From: JBOHER01 sp050701115
Lineage (GTDB): Bacteria > Actinomycetota > Actinomycetes > Mycobacteriales > Pseudonocardiaceae
NCBI GenBank assembly: GCA_050701115.1
Contig: JBOHER010000281.1
Coordinates: 1 to 5,921 of the forward strand
Direction of reading: 5' to 3'
DNA: 5,921 nt
This document shows, piece by piece, positions 1 through 4,679 of this stretch (position 1 is the first letter of the stretch; every line of letters begins with the position of its first letter). The notes beneath the pieces were generated by a model, which did not search any database, was not told the origin of the DNA, and saw only the letters and a program-made list of their open reading frames with translations. The translations under genes were made by a program, and so were the position numbers.

Positions 1-26
1 GTTATGGCCGCTATGGCGGCCATAAC
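1..26. promoter_or_regulatory. 26-bp near-perfect palindrome upstream of guaD
   Basis: Eleven-base arms (GTTATGGCCGC at 1-11 and GCGGCCATAAC at 16-26) pair perfectly around a 4-base centre (TATG). The palindrome ends 45 bases before the guaD start. There is no T-run on either side, so it looks more like an operator, or a hairpin shared with whatever lies to the left, than a classic intrinsic terminator. Because it starts at base 1, its true extent and the gene to its left are unknown. The regulator is not identifiable from the sequence. Confidence 0.6.
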
Positions 27-71
27 CACTCACGAGGGCAACCGCCCCTACTGCACACAGAAAGTTCAGCC

Positions 72-560
72 ATGACCCACACTCCTACGGAAACCACTGA
101 CGCAGGCTGGCTCGAACTCGCCGTGCGCCTTGCCCGCGAGAATGTCGCGGCGGGCGGCGGCCCGTTCGGTGCGCTCATCGTGCGCGACGGCCAGTTGGTG
201 TCCACCGGCATCAACCGGGTCACCCGCGACTTGGATCCCACCGCGCACGCCGAGGTCGTCGCCATCAGGGACGCCTGCCGCAAGCTCGGCACGTTCCAGC
301 TGACCGGGTGTGAGCTGTTCACCTCCTGCGAGCCCTGCCCGTTGTGCCTGTCCGCCGCGCTGTGGGCACGGGTGGACCGGGTGCTCTACGCCGCCGACCG
401 GTATGACGCGGCCAAGGCGGGATTCGACGACCTTCCCTTCTACGACCTGTTCGAGACCCCCCGCGAAGACTGGCACATGCCGGTGCAGGTGGTGGCCACC
501 GAGACCAGGGTGACTCCGTTCGAGGCATGGCTGGCCAAGGGTGACCGGGTGGCCTACTGA
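72..560 (+). CDS. guaD: Guanine deaminase (cytidine-deaminase fold, GuaD type)
   Basis: This 162-residue cytosolic enzyme is predicted to hydrolyse guanine to xanthine and ammonia, feeding purine rings into the urate pathway. It shows the zinc-deaminase signature: H59-A-E61 (zinc ligand and proton shuttle) and S-C86-E-P-C89-P-L-C92 (two zinc cysteines). The PFGA segment at 31-34, the DPTAHAE block at 55-61 and the DAAKAGFDD segment at 112-120 are those of the Bacillus GuaD group, not of TadA or cytosine deaminase, and the length is normal for that group. D112 and E144 align by eye with acidic residues reported to matter for guanine recognition in that group. The ATG at 72 gives the expected N-terminus, but the ribosome binding site is weak (AGAAAG about 7 bases upstream). 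The gene converges with the NCS2 permease gene, leaving 22 bases between the stops. Family assignment is firm. Guanine as substrate is very likely, though related members act on other aminated purines. Confidence 0.92.
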   Translation: MTHTPTETTDAGWLELAVRLARENVAAGGGPFGALIVRDGQLVSTGINRVTRDLDPTAHAEVVAIRDACRKLGTFQLTGCELFTSCEPCPLCLSAALWARVDRVLYAADRYDAAKAGFDDLPFYDLFETPREDWHMPVQVVATETRVTPFEAWLAKGDRVAY

Positions 561-582
561 TGCACGGCAGCGCAGCGCTTGG

Positions 583-1974
583 TCAGTCACCGCTGTCCGG
601 GATCACGCCGCGCGCTGGCGCCGCGGCGAACACCGACGGGTCGTCGCGTCGCCATACCTTGAGCTCGTTGAAGAAGAGGTTGAGCAGCACCGCGACGATG
701 GCCGCCGCACTGATCCCCGAGTGCATGATCGTGCCTACCCACCCGGGGAAGGCGTCCCAGAACTGCGGCGCAGCTATGGGGACCAGCCCGAAGCCCAGTG
801 CGGTCGCGACGATCACCAGGTTGAGATTGTTGTCATACTCCACTTTAGACAGTGTGCGTATGCCGCTCGCCGCCACCGAGCCGAACAGCACGATGCCTGC
901 GCCGCCGAGCACCGGAGCCGGGATGACCGCCACCACCCGCCCCACGATCGGCAGCAGGCCGAGCAGCATCAGGATCCCGCCGCCTGCGGCGACCACGAAC
1001 CGGCTCTTGATCCCGGTCAGCGCGACCAGCCCCACGTTCTGCGCGAACGCGCTGCACGGGAACGAGCCCAGCACCGGCGCCACCGCGGTGGAGAGCATGT
1101 CGGCGCGTAGGCCGTCACCGACGCGCTTGGCGTCCACCGGCGTGCCGATAATCTCTCCGATGGCCAGGATGTCGGCGGTCGTCTCCGTCATGATCACCAG
1201 GATGACGATGGTCATGGACAGGATCGCGGCCACCTCGAAGGTGGGCGCTCCGAAGTGCATCACCGGCGGCAGCGCGAACACCGGTCCCTCGCCGATCTGG
1301 GAGAAATCGGCGAGCCCGAGCACCGTGGAGAAGACCGCCCCGACGACGATGCCGAGCAGAATCGACAACCGGGACAGCGCGCCCTGGAACAACCTGCTGA
1401 TCAGTAAGATCACCAGCAGCGTCGCACCGGCCAGGCCGATCGCACCCATCGAGCCGAAGTCGGCAGCGGTCGCGTCACCGCCCATCGACCACCGGAACGC
1501 CACCGGGAGCAACGACAGGCCTATCACCGTGATGATGGAGCCGGTGACCACCGGCGGGAAAAGCCGGACCAGTTGGGCGAAGAACGGTGTGATCGCCAGC
1601 CCGATGAGGCCGGCCACGATGATTGAGCCGAACACCGGCCGTAAACCGCCCTCGCTGGCCACAGCGACCATTGTGGACACGCTCGCGAATGAGATCCCCT
1701 GCACGATCGGCAATCGCGAACCGAACGGCCCGATGCCGAGCGTCTGGAGCAGAGTCGCCGCGCCGCTGACGAACAACCCCGCGGTGATCAGCAAGCCTTG
1801 GTCCGCGGCCGAAAGGCCCGCGGCGCCGCCCACGATCAATGGCGGCGCGATCACCCCGCCGTACATGGTGAGGATGTGCTGGAGACCGTAGAGCAGCAGC
1901 TGCCTGGCCGGAAGTTTCTCATCCTCGGGCCGTCCCGAGCCGGTACGGTGCGAGAATCGACGAAGCCGGAGCAT
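583..1974 (-). CDS. NCS2-family urate/xanthine permease
   Basis: A 463-residue polytopic membrane protein of the nucleobase-cation symporter-2 (NAT/NCS2) family, expected to import urate or xanthine with a cation. The hydrophobic profile is that of a 14-segment transporter. Family landmarks are the first-helix QHILTMYGG with H33, the TETTAD segment with E264 and D268, D292, and the NAT signature QNVGLVALTG at 312-321 followed by IKSR. These correspond in spacing to XanQ E272, D276, D304 and Q324-N325. The QNVGL/TGIKSR form is typical of the bacterial xanthine/urate branch, not the uracil branch. The frame is open back to an ATG at 2013, but I choose the ATG at 1974: it has a GGGGGG ribosome site (1982-1987) 7 bases upstream and overlaps the uricase stop by one base (TGATG), indicating coupled translation. 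Last gene of the uraD-uraH-uox operon, which favours urate as cargo. Xanthine remains possible. Confidence 0.9.
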   Translation of the reverse strand: MLRLRRFSHRTGSGRPEDEKLPARQLLLYGLQHILTMYGGVIAPPLIVGGAAGLSAADQGLLITAGLFVSGAATLLQTLGIGPFGSRLPIVQGISFASVSTMVAVASEGGLRPVFGSIIVAGLIGLAITPFFAQLVRLFPPVVTGSIITVIGLSLLPVAFRWSMGGDATAADFGSMGAIGLAGATLLVILLISRLFQGALSRLSILLGIVVGAVFSTVLGLADFSQIGEGPVFALPPVMHFGAPTFEVAAILSMTIVILVIMTETTADILAIGEIIGTPVDAKRVGDGLRADMLSTAVAPVLGSFPCSAFAQNVGLVALTGIKSRFVVAAGGGILMLLGLLPIVGRVVAVIPAPVLGGAGIVLFGSVAASGIRTLSKVEYDNNLNLVIVATALGFGLVPIAAPQFWDAFPGWVGTIMHSGISAAAIVAVLLNLFFNELKVWRRDDPSVFAAAPARGVIPDSGD

Positions 1975-2891
1975 CACGCCACCCCCCGAACTGAACCCGG
2001 GCGCGGCAGCCATGCCGACCCGGCGTCGGGGGCGTCGTCCCGAAGCACGGTCGCTTCGATCAGCCCGTACGGGCGGTCCGCCGCGAAGAACACCTCACCG
2101 GGGTTGTCCAGCCCGAACGGCGTCAGGTCGACCAAGAAGTGGTGCTTGTTCGGCGCGGAGAACTTGATCTCGGCCACTTCGGCGTGCTCTTCCAGCACGG
2201 CCTTGCCCATCTCATACAGCGTCTGCTGCAGGGCTTTGCTGTGCACCTGCGCGAACCGCTCCAGCAGCAGCGCGCGGATCGAGGCGTAGGACTTGCCCCA
2301 GTCCGCGTCGGTGCCAAGGTAACGCCAGCGCGCGATGAGTGAGGTGGCCAGAACGCGGTCGTCGGTCTCGGCCAGCGTGGTGTAGCGGTCGGTGAGGAAC
2401 CCATTGAATTCCGAGCCGGTGGTCTTGGCGACCACCAGGTCGGCGAGTCCGGAGACCACCCAGGCGCGCCGGTTCGCCCCGCGGCCCTGCACCGTCACCA
2501 TGGTGGTTCGGGTCTCCTGACCGCTCCGGACGAAGGCGTGGTCGTGGCTCTGGCCGTCGACGTCGATACGGTCCCAGGCGTACTCCTCGATCTCGATCCT
2601 GGCACCGGTCACCGCAGGCGCCTGCTGGATGAAGTGATAGCCGAGGGTGAGCGCGAAGTCCTCGATCTGGTCGACGCCCTTCTCCTTAGCGAAGGCGAAG
2701 GCGGTGTTCTTCTGGGTATCGGTCGGCAGCACCTTGGCCTGGTCACCGCCGACGTGGGCGTCGTGGAAGTCGCCGCACAGCGCGCTGGAGACGTTGAGGT
2801 CCCGGATCTCGTGTCGCGCGGTGTCGCGGTAGACGCGGACAACGCGGCTTTCCGCCTTGCCGTACTGGTTAGGGCCCAAAACGATGGTCAT
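1974..2891 (-). CDS. uox: Urate oxidase (uricase)
   Basis: A 305-residue cofactor-free uricase (two tandem T-fold domains) that oxidises urate with O2 to 5-hydroxyisourate and hydrogen peroxide. Compared by eye with the Aspergillus enzyme, the active-site set is complete: K12 (in QYGK) and T57 (in LPTDTQKNT) of the catalytic dyad/triad, F162 and R179 (in the GFLTDRYTTL and DRVLAT regions) and Q222 for urate binding, and N248 with H250 in PNKHHF. Length is normal. The ATG at 2891 is preceded by GAGGGAGC, about 6 bases away, lying inside the last codons of uraH. The uraH stop is 2 bases upstream, and the uricase stop overlaps the permease start. The residues and the flanking genes for the next two steps make the assignment very secure. 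The C-terminal tail (about 285-305) is proline- and glycine-rich and looks variable. Confidence 0.97.
   Translation of the reverse strand: MTIVLGPNQYGKAESRVVRVYRDTARHEIRDLNVSSALCGDFHDAHVGGDQAKVLPTDTQKNTAFAFAKEKGVDQIEDFALTLGYHFIQQAPAVTGARIEIEEYAWDRIDVDGQSHDHAFVRSGQETRTTMVTVQGRGANRRAWVVSGLADLVVAKTTGSEFNGFLTDRYTTLAETDDRVLATSLIARWRYLGTDADWGKSYASIRALLLERFAQVHSKALQQTLYEMGKAVLEEHAEVAEIKFSAPNKHHFLVDLTPFGLDNPGEVFFAADRPYGLIEATVLRDDAPDAGSAWLPRPGSVRGVA
1982..1987 (-). promoter_or_regulatory. Ribosome binding site that fixes the NCS2 permease start
   Basis: The leftward strand carries GGGGGG followed by TGG, 7 bases ahead of the ATG at 1974. It lies in the end of the uricase gene and supports the ATG overlapping the uricase stop over the ATG 13 codons upstream. 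Confidence 0.65.
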
Positions 2892-2893
2892 GA

Positions 2894-3229
2894 TCAGCTC
2901 CCTCGGTAGGTGGAGTATGCGAACGGGCTCAGCAGGACTGGAACGTGGTAGTGCTGGGTCGGGTCGGACAGCGTGAAGGTCACGCTCACTTCCGGGAAGA
3001 AGCCGGACTGTTGGGTGGCGGCGAAGTAGCTCCCGGTGTCGAGGACGAGCCGGTAGGTACCGGCGTTGACGTCTCCGGGCCCGAGATCGGTGACTCTGCC
3101 CTCGCCGTCGGTCGTCGCCTTCGCCAGCGGCTCGGCGCCCCCGGAGTCAAGGCGCTCCAGCCGGACGGACACGCCGGCAGCGGGCCGCCCCATACCGACA
3201 TCGAGTACATGCGTGGTGATGGCGCTCAT
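2894..3229 (-). CDS. uraH: 5-Hydroxyisourate hydrolase (transthyretin-like)
   Basis: A 111-residue transthyretin-related hydrolase, normally a homotetramer, that opens 5-hydroxyisourate to OHCU, the second step from urate to allantoin. The hallmarks are visible: N-terminal ITTHVLD with H7, R45 in the DGEGRVTD loop, H95 in QHYHVPVLLSP, and the diagnostic C-terminal YRGS tetrapeptide (108-111), which separates HIU hydrolases from thyroid-hormone transthyretins. Length is typical, with no signal peptide and no fused domain. The ATG at 3229 overlaps the uraD stop in a 4-base ATGA. A GGGAAAGG ribosome site sits about 10 bases upstream inside uraD. Translation is therefore coupled to both neighbours. 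Confidence 0.97.
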   Translation of the reverse strand: MSAITTHVLDVGMGRPAAGVSVRLERLDSGGAEPLAKATTDGEGRVTDLGPGDVNAGTYRLVLDTGSYFAATQQSGFFPEVSVTFTLSDPTQHYHVPVLLSPFAYSTYRGS

Positions 3230-3756
3230 GAATCGAGAACCTTTCCCAGTCGTAGAACGGCAATCTTGCGGAGTTCGTCGGCGACGACACGGCGTTCGGT
3301 CGCGTCGTCGTGACGCAGCCGGGCCTGCAGCGCGGCGAGGATCTCTGTCGCGCTCAACCCGGTGGCGCAGATGAGGAAGACGCGGCCGAACCGGCGTTCG
3401 TAGGCCTCGTTGCCCGCAGCCAACCGCCCGAGAGTCGCGTGATCACGCTCGACTACGGATTGCTCGCCACGCGACCACGCCGATTCGCGGTCGGGGCCAT
3501 CCGCGCGTTCACCGATGCGGGGGTGCGCGGCAAGCGCACGGTCGACGTCGATGTCGGTGAACCGCCGCGCGAGCTCATCGGCCAGGTCAAGCACCTGCCG
3601 CCGGCTCAGGTAGGGCCGGCCGCACAGGACCGCGTTGACCCATGCGGGGACATCGCAGCAGGCGTGCAGCAGCTCCTCGACTTCCTCGCGCGGGAGTTTG
3701 TTGAACGCTGCCACCCGATATTCGGCGACAGCCGACAGTGGATGTGTTCCAGACAC
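3226..3756 (-). CDS. uraD: OHCU decarboxylase
   Basis: A 176-residue all-helical enzyme that decarboxylates 2-oxo-4-hydroxy-4-carboxy-5-ureidoimidazoline to (S)-allantoin, the third step of urate breakdown. The signature is clear: AHPRIGE with catalytic H78 (residues 77-83), the SRGEQ segment with E98, the Y-E-x-R-F-G-x-x-F-L-I-C-A-T-G block (119-133) followed by SATEIL, and a C-terminal helix EL-RKIAVLRL. Length matches stand-alone family members; in Bacillus the domain is fused to uricase, while here it is separate. The start is the GTG at 3756, chosen because GGAAGG (bases 3764-3769) lies 7 bases upstream and the resulting N-terminus is the expected length. It is the first gene of the operon, following a 181-base intergenic region with a good promoter. 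It overlaps uraH by 4 bases. Confidence 0.95.
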   Translation of the reverse strand: MSGTHPLSAVAEYRVAAFNKLPREEVEELLHACCDVPAWVNAVLCGRPYLSRRQVLDLADELARRFTDIDVDRALAAHPRIGERADGPDRESAWSRGEQSVVERDHATLGRLAAGNEAYERRFGRVFLICATGLSATEILAALQARLRHDDATERRVVADELRKIAVLRLGKVLDS

Positions 3757-3763
3757 CAGACCG

Positions 3764-3769
3764 CCTTCC
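3764..3769 (-). promoter_or_regulatory. Ribosome binding site that fixes the uraD GTG start
   Basis: The leftward strand reads GGAAGG, 7 bases before the GTG at 3756-3754. There is no competing in-frame ATG with a similar site, which supports the GTG as the initiator. Confidence 0.7.
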
Positions 3770-3810
3770 TCGGCTCCGCGTCCGCACCCAAGCTCGGATC
3801 TACCGCGTGA

Positions 3811-3836
3811 CGGAACCGTGTTTCCGTGTTATGGAA
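3811..3836. promoter_or_regulatory. GGAA/TTCC half-site cluster just downstream of the uraD -10 box
   Basis: CGGAA (3811-3815) and TTCCG (3822-3826) form a 5-base-arm dyad with a 6-base spacer. A further GGAA (3833-3836) creates a second overlapping dyad with the TTCC. Three alternating half-sites over 26 bases sit around the predicted transcription start. IclR-type allantoin/glyoxylate regulators use GGAA/TTCC-type sites, so an unlinked AllR-like repressor is one possibility. The arms are short and chance is not excluded. Confidence 0.35.
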
Positions 3837-3864
3837 CGCTAGGAGGCAAACCCCGGTTCGTCAA
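3836..3864 (-). promoter_or_regulatory. Predicted sigma-70-type promoter of the uraD-uraH-uox-permease operon
   Basis: On the leftward strand a -35 box TTGACG (3859-3864) is separated by exactly 17 bases from a -10 box TAGCGT (3836-3841), the TTGAC-N17-TANNNT pattern of housekeeping promoters in high-GC actinobacteria. Initiation would fall near 3829, leaving a leader of roughly 70 bases before the uraD GTG. Two dyads flank or overlap it: one on the -35 box, one just downstream of the -10 box. This is by-eye pattern matching without transcript data. Confidence 0.65.
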
Positions 3865-3875
3865 CAGTTTGTTGA
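3861..3875. promoter_or_regulatory. Perfect dyad overlapping the -35 box of the uraD promoter
   Basis: TCAACA-GTT-TGTTGA has perfect 6-base arms around a 3-base spacer. It overlaps four bases of the predicted -35 element, a position where a bound protein would block RNA polymerase. Similar TCAAC/GTTGA half-sites (spacer 6 instead of 5) occur inside the inverted repeat at 4601-4663. The neighbouring HTH_22 protein is the obvious candidate binder, but that is inference. Confidence 0.5.
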
Positions 3876-3937
3876 AAGAAGGTGTGACGGGGGACTCATG
3901 AGGACCCGGATGGCGGCAGCACAAGCCGCGTCGTCAC

Positions 3938-4309
3938 TCACTCACGATTGAGGTAGTTGTAGACGGTGAACCGGGTGACGCCGATGACCTCGGCCACGGT
4001 CTCGACCGAGCGGCGCCATTCGAAGGCCCCGCGCTCCTCGAGCAGTCGCACCGCTCGCTGCTTGTCCCGCCGCGGGAGGCCCCGCAGCGGCCCACCGAGT
4101 TCTCGCTCCACCTCATCGAGCAGCGCGGACAGGCCTGCGGACCCGTCGGCCGCTGGCAACCGCACGACAGCGATGATCTTGCCTTCCCAGCGCAACGGGA
4201 CATCCCCCTCGCGGCATTGCTCGACGGCCACGATGGTCGCGCGCAGCCGGTCGGTGAGCGGACGGACGGCGTCCACGAGCGGATGCTCCAGTGGGCGGTC
4301 CTCACTCAT
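3938..4309 (-). CDS. Short HTH_22 (YheO/DauR-like) transcriptional regulator
   Basis: A 123-residue predicted DNA-binding protein. Residues about 79-121 (RRDKQRAVRLLEERGAFEWR, then SVETVAEVIGVTRFTVYNYLN) match the C-terminal HTH_22 domain of YheO/DauR-type regulators, including the T-V-Y-N-Y-L recognition-helix ending. The usual partner, an N-terminal YheO-like PAS domain of over 100 residues, is absent. Instead there is an 80-residue region with a helix (about 10-32), a strand-like stretch (WEGKIIAVVRLP, 41-52) and another helix (58-71) that I do not recognise. I start at the ATG at 4309: it overlaps the stop of the upstream small gene by 8 bases and has AGG about 9 bases upstream; the frame is open to 4354, but the extra residues look non-native. 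Position before the uraD promoter suggests a local regulator of purine catabolism. Ligand and direction of control are unknown. Confidence 0.75.
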   Translation of the reverse strand: MSEDRPLEHPLVDAVRPLTDRLRATIVAVEQCREGDVPLRWEGKIIAVVRLPAADGSAGLSALLDEVERELGGPLRGLPRRDKQRAVRLLEERGAFEWRRSVETVAEVIGVTRFTVYNYLNRE

Positions 4310-4556
4310 CGGCGTGCACCTGCTCGACGCGCACGGTGACCCGCGTGGCGCCATGGGCGAACGCCGAGTTCATGGCATCGCTCAGGGCGGCCAGCACCTG
4401 CTTCGCCGTGCCGGAGACGGAAGTGCCCAGCGGCCCGAACTCGCAGTGCAGTCCGGCTTCCTCCACCGCATGACGGGCGGCCAGCGCATGTGCAGGTGGC
4501 TCGTCCTGTTCCCCGACGAACGGTTCGGTGGTGAATTCCGCATTCAGGCGCATCAT
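4302..4556 (-). CDS. MTH1187/YkoF-like small protein (thiamine-binding-protein fold)
   Basis: An 84-residue protein resembling the MTH1187/YkoF family (Thiamine_BP). The strand-helix-strand order fits: N-terminal strand LNAEFTTEPF, helix AHALAARHAVEEAG (22-35), the diagnostic GPLGTSVSG segment (41-49), a second helix (AKQVLAALSDAMNSAFAHGA) and the closing strand RVTVRVEQVHAD. Family members are small ferredoxin-like oligomers, and YkoF binds thiamine or its pyrimidine moiety. No ligand can be assigned here. The start is uncertain: consecutive ATGs at 4556 and 4553 give the family-like N-terminus but lack a strong ribosome site (GGGGTAA is about 11 bases away), while ATGs at 4580 and 4604 are in frame. 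The gene overlaps the HTH_22 gene by 8 bases, so the two are probably co-translated and may work together. Confidence 0.72.
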   Translation of the reverse strand: MMRLNAEFTTEPFVGEQDEPPAHALAARHAVEEAGLHCEFGPLGTSVSGTAKQVLAALSDAMNSAFAHGATRVTVRVEQVHADE

Positions 4557-4600
4557 GTCGGCGACGTTACCCCGACTCATCCCACCGCATACCTCTACGG

Positions 4601-4663
4601 GCATTGTGCCGTCACAACGCCCTTGGTTGGCCGTTCAACCAGGGCGTTGAGACGTCACAATGC
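4601..4663. repeat. Nested imperfect inverted repeat, possible operator pair or terminator
   Basis: Arms 4601-4629 and 4636-4663 pair over about 28 bases with two mismatches and one bulged base around a 6-base loop. The outer part of each arm is itself a dyad: TTGTG-CCGT-CACAA at 4604-4617 and TTGAG-ACGT-CACAA at 4647-4660. The inner part has TCAAC/GTTGA-type half-sites (4635-4650). The structure begins 17 bases after the NCS1 permease stop, where a terminator would sit, but no T-run follows it on the leftward strand. It ends 44 bases before the small MTH1187-like gene, so it could equally be the operator region of that gene pair. No target-site duplication or transposase supports a mobile origin. 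Confidence 0.7.
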
Positions 4664-4679
4664 CGCGCGAACCGTGGCC

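Noticed and set aside
72..560. Assignment of the first gene as tRNA adenosine deaminase (TadA)
   Set aside because: The DPTAHAE and DAAKAGFDD segments and the C-terminal region follow guanine deaminase, and the purine-catabolism context agrees.
607..627. GCCGCG/CGCGGC hairpin near the convergent gene ends as a bidirectional terminator
   Set aside because: It lies inside the permease coding end, has a 9-base loop and only 6-base GC arms with no T-run. Such stems are expected by chance in GC-rich DNA.
560..1891. 443-codon rightward open frame opposite the NCS2 permease gene
   Set aside because: Composition is a Ser/Thr/Pro/Ala-rich low-information antisense translation with no family features. 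The opposite strand encodes a clear transporter, so this is a high-GC shadow.
1975..2013. Longer NCS2 permease start at 2013
   Set aside because: It would add 13 residues inside the uricase gene without a good ribosome site. The ATG at 1974 has GGGGGG at 7 bases and the TGATG coupling overlap.
4310..4354. Longer HTH_22 start at 4354
   Set aside because: The added residues (Cys/Ser/Pro/Arg-rich) are read from within the coding end of the upstream small gene. The ATG at 4309 has the typical overlap and a plausible ribosome site.
4621..4630. CTTGGTTG-like match to the Bacillus PucR box
   Set aside because: A short match inside a larger inverted repeat that explains it. No PucR-family protein is visible in the window.
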